Numbered from the stretch's first letter, positions 26,273 to 35,461 are shown. The stretch is DNA of 64,000 nt from Dethiosulfatarculus sandiegensis (GCF_000931935.2 NZ_AZAC01000004.1:62001-126000), one strand, 5' to 3'. The notes: generated from the letters alone by a model not told the origin. Numbers and translations are program-made.

Positions 26273-26983
26273 TTACTCCATCAAGTCGGGTTTGTTCAAG
26301 AAGCTAATTAAGTCTTTTAAGAGGTCACTAATAATAAAGTGGCCTTCGGAATCCATTGTATCGACGTATCCAATCAATTGGGTTACTAAACCGGTCCTTT
26401 CAAGACGCTGTAAGATCATTCTAAGTGTGAATTCTTCAATGTTAGTAGATTCTGAAAGTTTCTTCCAGCTATGAGATCTTTCCCATTCGGTTATTTTTTC
26501 GCCAGAGAGTGGCTTGTCTTTTTGTAGCTCGTACAGATCCTTAATCACTCTTAACTCAATGGGTAAAAGCTCTGTCAGTATGGTCAAGTACAGTTCAGGA
26601 TCTTGGTTCGAATTATCTGGTTCAATGGCAGCGCTCACCAAAATATGCGTATAGATTTTTATCTTTTCTTTGTGCCTAGTTTTAGCGGCCCCATCCATAG
26701 CCTTGAGAAGTAGGTCATAAAATTCTTCTGTTTTTAAAAAGTCTTTATTTATCTTCACTTCGTCAAGTTTAGATACCTTTTCTGCCATTTCCTGGAATAA
26801 AATTTCCCACCTTTGTAGGGTGAGTTTATTAGCCCTTGATGACAGGAACTCGTTTACTGGTATTCCAAAAATAGGAATAAATGCTATTCCTGAACGGATT
26901 AACCACTGATCGTTCAATTTTATAATGATTTGATCAATACCGTTGATTACAGGCTTAAGATTACCTTTTTTTTCCTTGGCCAT
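26273..26983 (-). CDS. unrecognised accessory protein, helical, with winged-helix-like C-terminus
   Basis: 236 residues starting MAKEKKGNLKPVINGIDQII. A short hydrophobic stretch (IAFIPIFGIPVNEFL, about 32-46) is followed by a charged helical region (RANKLTLQRWEILFQEMAEKV, KTEEFYDLLLKAMDGAAKTR). The C-terminal 70 residues resemble a winged helix (WKKLSESTNIEEFTLRMILQ then RLERTGLVTQLIGYVD). The middle part recalls uncharacterised proteins of mobile or defence islands with an N-terminal helix pair, but no family is claimed. AT-rich codons, unlike the core genes. It sits alone beside the broken RES gene. Confidence 0.65.
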   Translation of the reverse strand: MAKEKKGNLKPVINGIDQIIIKLNDQWLIRSGIAFIPIFGIPVNEFLSSRANKLTLQRWEILFQEMAEKVSKLDEVKINKDFLKTEEFYDLLLKAMDGAAKTRHKEKIKIYTHILVSAAIEPDNSNQDPELYLTILTELLPIELRVIKDLYELQKDKPLSGEKITEWERSHSWKKLSESTNIEEFTLRMILQRLERTGLVTQLIGYVDTMDSEGHFIISDLLKDLISFLNKPDLME

Positions 26984-27168
26984 ATTTGGTTTCTACGATT
27001 AGGGTTTTAACCGAATCCTTTTTACTGATTTTACAACAGCATATACTTCAATGGAAGAATGCAATTCAACTTGTATCTTGTGTTTCCTGCGAGACAGAGG
27101 CAATATTTTCTTGCATAAATTGAAATACTGAGCAGTTTAGAACTTAAGACCCACAAAAAGGAATCCTT

Positions 27169-27777
27169 CTAACGCCCCAAAATCGCCGCATACACATGGT
27201 GATAACCCATATCCACCGCAACGGCGATCAGCATAAGGCCCATGACGATGTTTAAGTATTTCAAATAACCTGTGCCGCTGATATGCCGGGTGATGAAAGA
27301 GCTTAAGGCTGCGTAGAGCATGGGAGCGCCAAAGCCCAGCGCGCCAAGGCCGACGGACCAGACAGTGATCCATATGCCTTGTATTCCGGCTGCCGGGAAC
27401 TGGATGGTGGTGACAGGCAGGACCACCAGCATGGCCTTGGGGTTTAAAAGCTGCATCAAAAATCCGTCTTTAAAGGTAAGCAGGGCAGGAGGTTCACTCG
27501 CGCCATTGGTCTGGACCTTGCTCGTCAATATCTTATAGGCCAGATACAGGATAAAGCAGACTCCCGCACCGGAAATGACCGGCAGCAGATTTTCATTGAT
27601 AACCATGCTTCCCGTATAACCGATCAGGATAAACCAGAAGGACAGGGCGACCGCCACGCCCAGGCAAAACGGCGCGTGGGCGCTGACCTTTCTTTGGGCT
27701 CCGCAGTTCAAACTGAGGATATTCACAGGGCCGGGGGTGTACATAACGCCAATGGCTAGAAGCAGAATTCCGAGCAT
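27169..27777 (-). CDS. LysE/RhtB-family amino-acid exporter
   Basis: 202 residues, six hydrophobic segments. TPGPVNILSLNCGAQRK at residues 14-30 is the family signature, and FLMQLLNPKAMLVVLPV the second conserved block. The family exports amino acids or related small molecules across the inner membrane. AAGGTTTCACCC precedes the ATG. It follows the AraC-type gene on the same strand by 10 bases, so that regulator probably controls it. Substrate unknown. Confidence 0.88.
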   Translation of the reverse strand: MLGILLLAIGVMYTPGPVNILSLNCGAQRKVSAHAPFCLGVAVALSFWFILIGYTGSMVINENLLPVISGAGVCFILYLAYKILTSKVQTNGASEPPALLTFKDGFLMQLLNPKAMLVVLPVTTIQFPAAGIQGIWITVWSVGLGALGFGAPMLYAALSSFITRHISGTGYLKYLNIVMGLMLIAVAVDMGYHHVYAAILGR

Positions 27778-27787
27778 GGGTGAAACC

Positions 27788-28618
27788 TTATGCAGTCAAT
27801 TGGGACTGGTATTGTTTGGGCGTGACGCCATATGCCCGCTTGAAATGGCGGTTCATATGGCTTGCATCGTAAAAGCCGAATTCATGGGCCACCCGGGTTG
27901 GGGAAAAGCCTTTTCGCAATACTTCACGGGCCTGGTTGATCCTGTGGTTAAGGATGTACTGGTGGGGAGTCAGGCCAAACTGGCTGCGAAATATGCGTAT
28001 GAGGTGATATTTGGAGATATTGGCCACCCGGCTGAGATCATCGATTGAGATATCTTCTTCAATATTGTCGTGAATATAATCCCGCACTCTCAAGAGCTCT
28101 GCATCCTTCACCCCGGTCCAGTTGTTGGGCTGAAATATGCCCATTATCTTGGAAACCCGGCTAGCTATCCTGTAAAGGCCATGCTCGCACTCCAAGGGGG
28201 AATTATTTATTTCAAGAGCATTGCGGGATATCTCTAAAACCAGGGAGCTCAGAACAGGGTCTGCAAAGTGTGTTCGGGGAATCCGGTATTCGTTCAAGTC
28301 CTGATTGCTTGCGCATCCCATGAGCGGGTAGAACTTGCTCGGATTCAGATAAAGCATTGTATATTTCATGGTTTGGCCCAGGCCGGGGTTGCCGTCATGC
28401 ACTTCACCGGGATTAAACAGAATGATATTGCCGGGCAAGCTCCTGAATTTGCTTCCCTTGCAGGAAAATTCCTGTACGCCCTTGGTGGTCACCCCAATGG
28501 CCAACTCCTCATGCGCGTGCTTGCCGTAGGAAAAATCCGACATAACCGCATTGAGGACCGTCACTCCCCTTGAGCGCCCTGTATCCAGAAATTTGAAACT
28601 GTTGGTTGCCTTTGCCAT
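27788..28618 (-). CDS. AraC-family transcriptional regulator
   Basis: 276 residues. N-terminal cupin-like sensing domain (HAHEELAIGVTTKGVQEFSC, then PGNIILFNPGEVHDGNPG). C-terminal double helix-turn-helix: EDISIDDLSRVANISKYHLI and VAHEFGFYDASHMNRHFKRA, ending GVTPKQYQSQ. This layout is common in regulators of LysE-type exporters. It is divergent from the serine hydrolase at 28982, with a 363-base gap, and lies directly upstream of the lysE-like gene. Confidence 0.92.
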   Translation of the reverse strand: MAKATNSFKFLDTGRSRGVTVLNAVMSDFSYGKHAHEELAIGVTTKGVQEFSCKGSKFRSLPGNIILFNPGEVHDGNPGLGQTMKYTMLYLNPSKFYPLMGCASNQDLNEYRIPRTHFADPVLSSLVLEISRNALEINNSPLECEHGLYRIASRVSKIMGIFQPNNWTGVKDAELLRVRDYIHDNIEEDISIDDLSRVANISKYHLIRIFRSQFGLTPHQYILNHRINQAREVLRKGFSPTRVAHEFGFYDASHMNRHFKRAYGVTPKQYQSQLTA

Positions 28619-28981
28619 TTTTCATCCTCTGTTGTCTGTCATGGTACACAACTCGGAAAAGAAGAGCTTGGACAAAGTTGCTCGATTCAGGTGTTTTTCA
28701 GCCCCTGGCCGGGCAGATCGGAGGTAATTACCTAATCAGTAAAATCCCCTTTAGTTTTTCCGTCTCTCACATTCATCCGTTTAAACAAAGCAAAAACTCC
28801 GTCAAACAACAACACAAACCAAATTCTTTTCCCCGACCTGATCCAATCCCCCCCACCATCATGGAATTATTTGACTTTCTCTTCACTTAAGCGCGATTAT
28901 GTTTCCTGACTCGATCTGTTTCATAGTATTTGCCTCCCTCTGTCAAACAAAGCCCCCAGGCAACATAAGAAGGGCGGAATC
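28619..28981. other. divergent intergenic region between araC-like and serine hydrolase genes
   Basis: No credible gene. It should hold promoters for both directions; no strong consensus pair or clear operator was found. Confidence 0.4.
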
Positions 28982-30547
28982 ATGGTTTTGTTGATCACGC
29001 ATTTTAAGCGACCTCTTGCCTTGCTTAGATCTTTTCAGCGGGAATTCAGGTTCAAGTTGATGATACTGATTTGGCTTATCGCTCTTTTCACACCTGTTAA
29101 TTCATCTGCTTTGTCCCTGGAGGGTTTTGAGGCAGATGTCGAAAAATCAATGAAAATGTGGCAGGTGCCCGGCCTGGCCATGGCGATTGTGCAGGATGGG
29201 AAGCTTGTTTTCAGCAAGGGGTTTGGGGTGCGTAAGCTGGGGGAGGCGGCTCCGGTTGATTCGCAGACCTTGTTTGCGATCGGTTCTTCCAGTAAGGCCT
29301 TCACCGCAACCGCCCTGGCCATGTTGGTCGATGAGGGAAAGATTGATTGGGACACCCCGGTTGTGGGGATATTGCCGCGGTTTCGGCTTTCCGATCCCTG
29401 GGTGAGCGGCATATTGTGCCTGCGCGACATGCTCTCCCATCGCAGCGGTTTAAAGGGAGCCGATATCCTTTGGATATGGAAAGAGAACTACTTAAACCGC
29501 GAGCAGATTCTGGCGCGCATGCAATATGAGCCCATGGCCTTTCCTTTTCGCACCAAATGGCATTACAACAATTTGATGTTCTTGGCGGCAGGCCAGATGA
29601 TTCCCGCGCTAACCGGTGTGAGCTGGGACAAGTTCATTCAGAAACGCATTTTTGCCCCCTTGGGAATGAAAAGCAGCAACACCAGCATAAGGCAGCTCTC
29701 CGGCCAAAAGAATCTGGCTGCTCCCCATGTGCTGGAAAACGGCAAGGTTGAGCCGATCAAATACCGCAGCGTGGATATGATGGCTCCGGCCGGGGCCATA
29801 AATTCCAATATCACGGATATGTCGAAATGGCTTCGTTTTCAGTTGGCCGGGTGCGTGTGGAAGGGCAAGACCATGGTGAAACCCAAAACGGTCAATCAAA
29901 TGCGCTCGCCTCAGATAAGCATGCCCATACCCTATCCAACCGAGGCCTTGCCCGGGGCTCATTTTCTGGGTTATGGCCTGGCCTGGTTTTTACAGGATTA
30001 TCAAGGGATAAAGGTGGTTCACCATGGTGGCAACATAGACGGAATGACCGCCTTGGTCGCCCTGGTGCCGGAAAAGGATTTCGGTTTTGTTATTTTAAGC
30101 AATCTGGACTGCACCCGGTTGCGCGATGTGTTGATGTATGAACTTTTGGACCGTTTGCTGGGCCGCAGACAGGCTGACTGGAATGGCTATTTTATGGCTT
30201 TGGAGAAAATGGACCGGGCTGCGGTGCAAGAGGGCATTCTGAAACGCCGCAAGGCCCGCAAAAAAGACACCAAACCCAGCCTGGCCTTAAAGGATTTCTG
30301 CGGGGAGTATGAGCATCCATATTTCGGCAAGGTGCAGATCAGCCTGAAAAAGGAAAGCCTCTGTTACCGGTACCAGACAAAAGAAGTAGGGTTGTCCCAT
30401 TGGCATTACAACTCCTTTCAACGGCCCAACTGGTCGATCGAAGAACCGGGCATAGAACTGGTCACCTTTGAGTTGGATTCAAATGGCAAGGCGTCTTTTA
30501 TGGTTGATGAGTCTATGGCCCGCTTTTCCAGGGCAGTGAATAAATAA
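28982..30547 (+). CDS. beta-lactamase-fold serine hydrolase (class C / PBP-like)
   Basis: 521 residues with AAGGGCGG before the ATG. A hydrophobic export signal (MILIWLIALFTPVNSSA, about 26-42) puts it in the periplasm or on the membrane. Catalytic set is complete: SSSK (SxxK, in AIGSSSKAFT), YNN (YxN, in WHYNNLMFLA) and HHGG (HxG, in VVHHGGNIDG). The C-terminal 120 residues (DFCGEYEHPYFGKVQISL) look like the small beta domain added to many family members. Relatives are esterases, D-aminopeptidases or carboxypeptidases; antibiotic resistance should not be assumed. It pairs with a second member 56 bases downstream. Confidence 0.9.
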   Translation: MVLLITHFKRPLALLRSFQREFRFKLMILIWLIALFTPVNSSALSLEGFEADVEKSMKMWQVPGLAMAIVQDGKLVFSKGFGVRKLGEAAPVDSQTLFAIGSSSKAFTATALAMLVDEGKIDWDTPVVGILPRFRLSDPWVSGILCLRDMLSHRSGLKGADILWIWKENYLNREQILARMQYEPMAFPFRTKWHYNNLMFLAAGQMIPALTGVSWDKFIQKRIFAPLGMKSSNTSIRQLSGQKNLAAPHVLENGKVEPIKYRSVDMMAPAGAINSNITDMSKWLRFQLAGCVWKGKTMVKPKTVNQMRSPQISMPIPYPTEALPGAHFLGYGLAWFLQDYQGIKVVHHGGNIDGMTALVALVPEKDFGFVILSNLDCTRLRDVLMYELLDRLLGRRQADWNGYFMALEKMDRAAVQEGILKRRKARKKDTKPSLALKDFCGEYEHPYFGKVQISLKKESLCYRYQTKEVGLSHWHYNSFQRPNWSIEEPGIELVTFELDSNGKASFMVDESMARFSRAVNK

Positions 30548-30603
30548 TTTTGCGGCTGTTTAAACTGATTTGTGGGCGGCTTTTTTCCGTAAGGAGAATC
30601 AGA

Positions 30604-31776
30604 ATGGCACAGATAAGGCCCCTGAGAACAGATTCGGCAAGGCTGTCTGGTTTATTTGTTGGTATTCCTCTCCGGTTTAAACCGGTTTTCCATATTGTTG
30701 TCGTTTTAATCTTGCTCTTCACAGCGGATTTGTCCTGGGCCGAACCTGCCAAATTCAATCCCGCCCTGGCCCAGAGGTTGGATAAGTGTCTGCAGGAGTC
30801 TTTATCTGAGTTCAAGGTGCCTGGAGTCATCGCCTGGGTGCGCGGCCCAAAAGACCGCATATGGAAAGGTGCGGCAGGCTGGGCTGATTTAGCTCAAAAA
30901 ATACCCATGTCGCCTTTTATGCATATGCGAATCGGCAGTGTGACCAAGACCTACACCGCAATGGTGATACTTCAACTTTGGGAAGAAGGATTCCTGGCTT
31001 TGGACCGGCCGTTGGCCGACTACCTGGATTTTCCCATTACAGGCGGCAATAAGATCACCATTCGACATCTTCTTCAAATGCGCAGCGGTTTGGGAAACTA
31101 CAGTTTTAATAAAAAATTCGGTGCATTGATGGAGGACGAGCCCAACCGCAACTTCACCCCCGGGGAGTTGGTCAAATTCAGCAATTACACAGTCTGCGCC
31201 CCTGGAACCAGGTTTGATTACAACAATGCCAATTACATAATCCTCGGCATGATCATAGAAAAGCTGACCAAGAGCAGTTTCAGCGAGCAGGTAAAAAAGC
31301 GCATAATCAAACCCCTTGGCCTGAAACAAACCCTGGTTGCCGTCTCCTGCGCCATGCCTCAACCCTTTGCCAAGGGTTATCTGTTCCAAAAGGGCAAGGT
31401 GGTGAAGTCTGTCTGCCCCATGCAGCCTTCGGTCGCCTGGTCAGCCGGGAACATGCTTTCAACAGGCTCTGACCAGCTTGTCTGGGCGCAAGCCATGGCA
31501 GAGGGAAGCTTAATAAAGCGCAAGACCAGGGCTCTACAAAGGGAATTTCTGAACTGCCAAAAACCGGCTGGTCTTGCCTATGGCCTGGGCCTGGCCCGCT
31601 TTCACGGCGGGGTGGGGCACACCGGTAATTACAGCAATGCCTATACCTGTATTGTCATGCATTACAAGGGATACGACATTGTGATAATGGCCAATGGCCA
31701 GGCCAAAAACGGAAACCCCAAGCTCTCCAAAGCCTCAAATATTTATGCCAAATTGATAAAAGTGCTTGGGTTGTAA
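30604..31776 (+). CDS. beta-lactamase-fold serine hydrolase, second copy
   Basis: 390 residues from the ATG at 30604 (AAGGAGAATCAGA upstream); a TTG at 30550 is in frame but has no site. Signal-anchor VFHIVVVLILLFTADLSWA near residues 28-46. Catalytic SVTK (in RIGSVTKTYTAM), YNN (in FDYNNANYII) and GHTG. It lacks the C-terminal beta domain of the preceding gene and is only distantly similar, so it is not a recent tandem copy. Possible D-Ala-D-Ala carboxypeptidase or esterase in the periplasm. Confidence 0.9.
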   Translation: MAQIRPLRTDSARLSGLFVGIPLRFKPVFHIVVVLILLFTADLSWAEPAKFNPALAQRLDKCLQESLSEFKVPGVIAWVRGPKDRIWKGAAGWADLAQKIPMSPFMHMRIGSVTKTYTAMVILQLWEEGFLALDRPLADYLDFPITGGNKITIRHLLQMRSGLGNYSFNKKFGALMEDEPNRNFTPGELVKFSNYTVCAPGTRFDYNNANYIILGMIIEKLTKSSFSEQVKKRIIKPLGLKQTLVAVSCAMPQPFAKGYLFQKGKVVKSVCPMQPSVAWSAGNMLSTGSDQLVWAQAMAEGSLIKRKTRALQREFLNCQKPAGLAYGLGLARFHGGVGHTGNYSNAYTCIVMHYKGYDIVIMANGQAKNGNPKLSKASNIYAKLIKVLGL

Positions 31777-31789
31777 CCGTATCTGGTCC

Positions 31790-32434
31790 TTAACTGTCAT
31801 TTGTGATGCACCCTCTCCCTTGGCTACCCCTTTCGCAATCGGTTTTGTCAAACCGGCTGCAGGCAATGGGTTTGACGGGATGGATCCCGCAGAAAAAGGC
31901 GGGTTGGCCCATCGCCTGGAACAGGAAAGGGCAAAAGGGTTGGGGGTAAAGGGTCTCGCCTGCCAGGGCGTGATAAAAAAAGGGCGGATAGTCAATGCCC
32001 TGGGGCGGGTGGGGCACAGTGCCTGCGTGGCAGCAGCATTGGCCGCAGAGGTCGCACCAGCCTCCGTCTCCGATGAGCTGGTCTGCGTCAAGCCCCTGTT
32101 CGGGCCAGAGAACCAGGTCGGGCAGGTGTTTTTGGATTCTTAGATGTAGCTTGACAAAGGTCAAAACGGTTTCGGCAAGTTCGGGACTGTCCTGGTCCAG
32201 GGGCCTTGGGTGCAGAGGATTACCCCTTAAACCCCTTACCAGGGTGCGGAAGAGCATGGTCCAGGCCAGGTGAGGGGCTTGAATTCCCTCGAGGACAAGT
32301 TCGGCTTCAAAAGTTTCCGGCCAGATGGCATGCACCTGGCCGGAAAATCGCCTGTAATCAGGTTTGGTCTTTATTCGGGCAAGGCCCAGGCCGGTCAGCA
32401 GTTGCAAAACTCCGCAGTCACTTGCCTTGGACAT
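31790..32434 (-). CDS. CxxCGQCC (YkgJ-like) zinc/iron-chelating domain protein
   Basis: 214 residues; GAGAGAGGCCC before the ATG. The last 85 residues hold the cysteine pattern: WCDLCGQCCCHAGTVPHPP, FCPFL, FFCGIHPVKPIACSRF and a late TDCERG. CxxCxxCC followed by CPFL, C.I..KP..C is the YkgJ/UPF0153 type, thought to bind an Fe-S cluster or zinc. The N-terminal 120 residues are not recognised. It follows the arginine decarboxylase by 22 bases, so it is probably in the polyamine unit. Function unknown. Confidence 0.72.
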   Translation of the reverse strand: MSKASDCGVLQLLTGLGLARIKTKPDYRRFSGQVHAIWPETFEAELVLEGIQAPHLAWTMLFRTLVRGLRGNPLHPRPLDQDSPELAETVLTFVKLHLRIQKHLPDLVLWPEQGLDADQLIGDGGWCDLCGQCCCHAGTVPHPPQGIDYPPFFYHALAGETLYPQPFCPFLFQAMGQPAFFCGIHPVKPIACSRFDKTDCERGSQGRGCITNDS

Positions 32435-32456
32435 GGGCCTCTCTCAGATCAGATGA

Positions 32457-33029
32457 TTAACCGTTGTTTTCGGTCTCCATCCAGGACATGATCATAACCG
32501 CCGCCGCCACTGTGGTCACCCATTTACCTTCCTTGGGGCCCACAGCGGTTTGGGTGCAGGCGCTGGTGCGCACGATTTTTCCGGAAAGGCGGAAAACCTG
32601 CTTTTTTTCGTCCCAGCTCTGGTCAATATCAAAGTCAATGCCAAGGGAGTTGGCCAGCATCTCAGCGGCCAGGTCTTCGGCGTAATCACCGGTCTGACGG
32701 GCATTTTCGCCAAAACCCTTATGTTCGGAGAGATACCCGTAGTGGGATCCGTCGGCAGGCAGGGCCAGGCCTATGGAAGAGGACAAAAGCCTGTGCGGCT
32801 CATTGGTCTGGTTCCTGGCCATGACGCAAAAAAGAATCTGGCCAGGCTTGAGCATGGCTTCTCCCTTTTGCCGGGAGATAAGTTTACAGTGCGGGGGAAA
32901 AATACTGGACACATAGACCAGGTTTTGGGCCGAGACGCCTGCATCGCGCAGGGCCAATTCAAAGCTGGCCAGTTTTTCCCTGTGGATACCCTTACCTTTG
33001 GTGAGGTAGATGTACTTGGGTACAAGCAT
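32457..33029 (-). CDS. pdaD: pyruvoyl-dependent arginine decarboxylase
   Basis: 190 residues from the ATG at 33029 (AAAGGAGTGAGGCA upstream). Starts MLVPKYIYLTKGKGIHREKL. Self-cleavage site in HRLLSSSIGLA: the proenzyme breaks before a serine that becomes the pyruvoyl group. FPPHCKLISRQKGEAMLKPG and VMARNQTNEPH complete the PvlArgDC family. It turns arginine to agmatine, the substrate of the divergent agmatinase gene at about 33338. Typical archaeal/anaerobe route instead of a PLP SpeA. Confidence 0.92.
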   Translation of the reverse strand: MLVPKYIYLTKGKGIHREKLASFELALRDAGVSAQNLVYVSSIFPPHCKLISRQKGEAMLKPGQILFCVMARNQTNEPHRLLSSSIGLALPADGSHYGYLSEHKGFGENARQTGDYAEDLAAEMLANSLGIDFDIDQSWDEKKQVFRLSGKIVRTSACTQTAVGPKEGKWVTTVAAAVMIMSWMETENNG

Positions 33030-33193
33030 TGCCTCACTCCTTTCCACGCACAAGCCTTGGGGGCTTAAATAAAGGATGCTCTTAAGACCGGTTCCTGTAA
33101 AAAACACATCTTTCGCGTCAGTTCAGGACCTATGTTCTGATTATAATCTTAAGGGGTCTGAAAAAGGGCAATATAAGCCACAGCGCGACTTAC

Positions 33194-33233
33194 TTTACCG
33201 GTAAAATATAGCTAGTCAACTTTAAAATATAGC
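33194..33233. promoter_or_regulatory. operator-like repeats between pdaD and agmatinase genes
   Basis: Perfect palindrome TTTACCGGTAAA (33194-33205) overlapping the first of two copies of AAAATATAGC (33203 and 33224), which lie 21 bases apart (two helical turns). Possible regulator site shared by both directions. Confidence 0.4.
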
Positions 33234-33261
33234 GGGTTGAAATTTAAATTTTGCGCCTTTG

Positions 33262-33290
33262 TTGCAGCCTTTGCAACCCGGTCCTATACT
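33262..33290 (+). promoter_or_regulatory. promoter of the agmatinase-deoxyhypusine-synthase-like unit
   Basis: TTGCAG (33262-33267), 17-bp spacer, TATACT (33285-33290). The -35 is itself part of a small palindrome TTGCA-GCCTT-TGCAA. The start point would fall about 15 bases before the ribosome site. Confidence 0.5.
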
Positions 33291-33337
33291 GTCGCCAACA
33301 TACTGTTTTAAAAGGAGGATCAGTCATAGAAACTTCA

Positions 33338-34198
33338 ATGTTGACATTTGGAGGAATACCCGGGCCGCATCCTGAAAAAGCCAGGGCCTCGCTTATTCCG
33401 GTTCCCCTGGAAGAGACTGTCTGCTACCGGTCCGGAACATCCCTCGGCCCGGCCGCTATTGTCATGGCCAGTTGCCAGATGGAACTCTATGACGAAGTGC
33501 TGATGACCCAACCCATAGACCAGGGCATCTTGACTTTGCCTGCGGTTGATGTGCGGGGCGGTTCGGAAAAGGCGCTTGCCCGGATCGAGGAGGCAGTGGC
33601 CAAGGAGCTTGAGGCGGGCAGGTTGCCGGCCATGATCGGCGGGGAGCATACCATTACCTTGGGAGCCTTAAGGGCTCTCACCAGCAAAAGGGGTGCGGAC
33701 TTCACAGTGCTGGTGTTGGATGCTCATCTGGATTTGCGCGAGTCCTATGAGGGCACAGAACTTTCCCACGCCTGTGTGATGAAACGGGCCCTGGACCTGG
33801 GGCTTGATGTGCGGCACCTGGGCGCCAGATCATGTTCCGCGCCTGAGGCTGCGCTGGTAAAGGAAAAGGGCCTCAAGCCCATGTGGGCCCATATGATACG
33901 CAAAAATCCGGATTGGATAAATACGTCGCTTTCCGGTATACAAGGGCCGGTTTATCTGAGCCTGGACCTGGACGGCCTGGACCCGTCCTGTCTGGCCGCC
34001 ACCGGCACTCCGGAACCGGGCGGGCTTTATTGGCATGAGCTCACAGACTGGCTTTTGGCTGTGGCGGAAAAACACGAGATCATAGGTCTGGATGTGGTGG
34101 AACTGGCGCCCCTGGCCGGTCAGGCGGTCTCGGACTTCACCGCCGCCAGGCTGCTTTACCGCGCCCTGGGACTTGCCCTGGGGTGCAGGCCTCTTTAG
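33338..34198 (+). CDS. speB: agmatinase (ureohydrolase family)
   Basis: 286 residues from the first ATG. Ureohydrolase manganese motifs: [21 protein letters not shown] and [10 protein letters not shown], with late [10 protein letters not shown]. Converts agmatine to putrescine and urea. The start is odd: the AAAGGAGG site at 33311-33318 lies seven bases before an in-frame ATA (33326), while the ATG at 33338 is 19 bases away. True initiation may use ATA or a long spacing, adding four residues. It precedes the deoxyhypusine-synthase-like gene by 10 bases. Confidence 0.9.
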   Translation: MLTFGGIPGPHPEKARASLIPVPLEETVCYRSGTSLGPAAIVMASCQMELYDEVLMTQPIDQGILTLPAVDVRGGSEKALARIEEAVAKELEAGRLPAMIGGEHTITLGALRALTSKRGADFTVLVLDAHLDLRESYEGTELSHACVMKRALDLGLDVRHLGARSCSAPEAALVKEKGLKPMWAHMIRKNPDWINTSLSGIQGPVYLSLDLDGLDPSCLAATGTPEPGGLYWHELTDWLLAVAEKHEIIGLDVVELAPLAGQAVSDFTAARLLYRALGLALGCRPL

Positions 34199-34208
34199 AG
34201 GAGGGATA

Positions 34209-35297
34209 ATGAATCATCTGAACAAGGGGCCTTCCATTGCCCCGCCTCCCATGACCCCGGGGGTGACCATCAAGGAAATGGTCGAAAGCCATTTCACCGC
34301 TTATAACGCGGCCCGGCTCAGGGAAGGGGCCATGCTGTGGTCCAATCTCATGGCCAGGGAAGATGTAACCGTGGGCCTGACCGTGACCGGCGCGCTCACT
34401 CCGGCTGGCCTGGGGGCATCCTGCCTTACTCCCCTGGTAAGACGGGGGTTTGTGGATTTCATCATTTCAACCGGGGCCAATCTGTATCACGATGCCCATT
34501 TCGCCCTGGGGCTTGATCTCCACCAGTCCAGCCCCTATGCGGATGACTGCCGCTTAAGGGAAGAGGGCCTGGTGCGCATCTACGATATAGTAATGGATTA
34601 CAGGGTGTTGCTTAAGACAGACGCCTTTTTCAGAAAGGTCTTGGAAGCCCCGGAGTTCAACCGCACCATGGGGTCGGCCGAGTTCCATCACCATATCGGT
34701 CGTTACCTGGGAGAGCGGCAGCGCATCCTGGGGTTGGGCGATGTGAGCCTTTTGAGCGCCTGCCAGGAGATGGATGTACCGGTCTATACCTCAAGCCCGG
34801 GCGACTCCTCCATAGGCATGAACGCCGCCGCCATGAAACTGAAAGGGATCGGTCCGGACTGGGATGTGAACCGGGATGTCAATGAAACCGCGGCCCTTAT
34901 CCTGAACGCCAAACGTCAGGGCGGCAAGACCGGGGTGGTGATTTTGGGCGGCGGTTCGCCCAAGAACTTCATGCTGCAGACAGAGCCCCATTTGCAGGAG
35001 GTCCTGGGCATCGATGAAAAAGGCCATGACTATTTCCTGCAGGTCACAGACGCCAGACCCGATACCGGCGGTTTGAGCGGGGCCACACCTTCCGAGGCGG
35101 TTAGCTGGGGCAAGGTGGATCCAGGCGCATTGCCCCATACTGTGGTCTGCTATACGGACAGCACCATAGCCCTGCCGATGATGGCTGCTTATCTTATTGA
35201 AACCAGGGGGGAAAGAACCCCCAAACGCCTTTATAGCCAAAGGGATCAGGCCCTTGACCTGCTTAAAAGAGAAGCGGGCTCGGCTGTTAGGGAATGA
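34209..35297 (+). CDS. deoxyhypusine synthase-like protein (probable homospermidine/carboxy-polyamine route enzyme)
   Basis: 362 residues from the ATG at 34209 (AGAGGAGGGATA). [26 protein letters not shown] and EAVSWGKV with the catalytic lysine, then [12 protein letters not shown], are the deoxyhypusine synthase fold with its NAD site. In bacteria, which lack the eIF5A target, this family mostly makes homospermidine or related polyamines from putrescine using NAD. Co-transcribed with agmatinase, which supplies the putrescine. Which polyamine is formed is an inference. Confidence 0.88.
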   Translation: MNHLNKGPSIAPPPMTPGVTIKEMVESHFTAYNAARLREGAMLWSNLMAREDVTVGLTVTGALTPAGLGASCLTPLVRRGFVDFIISTGANLYHDAHFALGLDLHQSSPYADDCRLREEGLVRIYDIVMDYRVLLKTDAFFRKVLEAPEFNRTMGSAEFHHHIGRYLGERQRILGLGDVSLLSACQEMDVPVYTSSPGDSSIGMNAAAMKLKGIGPDWDVNRDVNETAALILNAKRQGGKTGVVILGGGSPKNFMLQTEPHLQEVLGIDEKGHDYFLQVTDARPDTGGLSGATPSEAVSWGKVDPGALPHTVVCYTDSTIALPMMAAYLIETRGERTPKRLYSQRDQALDLLKREAGSAVRE

Positions 35298-35303
35298 TGT
35301 TTG

Positions 35304-35456
35304 CTGACAAAGTCCTCCTGGGCTTTGTCAGAGGCCATCTGGCAAAAACTTGGGTTTTGCCAAGTGGCTTTAATTACTCGTCTTAAGAAAGCCTCGCAAT
35401 TCGACGGGCCATGAAACACCCGAAAAACCAAAGATTTTCGAGGTGTTTTATGGCCC
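35304..35456 (+). repeat. three-hairpin dispersed element, copy B
   Basis: Hairpin 1 CTGACAAAG/CTTTGTCAG (35304-35331), hairpin 2 GCCATCTGGCAAAA with its near complement (35334-35368, 12 of 14 paired), linker ending CTCGCAATTCGACGGG, and hairpin 3 GGGCCATGAAACACC with near-perfect complement (35406-35456). It begins seven bases after the deoxyhypusine-synthase-like gene. Reverse-complemented copy A aligns without gaps over hairpin 1 (21 of 29 identical). Confidence 0.75.
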
Positions 35457-35461
35457 GCTTT

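Noticed and set aside
28982..31776. Antibiotic-resistance beta-lactamases
   Set aside because: Motifs only show the PBP/beta-lactamase fold; length, C-terminal domain and context are those of housekeeping esterase/peptidase relatives.
31805..31814. CACCCTCTCC similar to the tRNA-Ser 3' end as a possible attachment-site copy
   Set aside because: Only ten bases shared, inside a coding region, and the T arm and CCA are not repeated.
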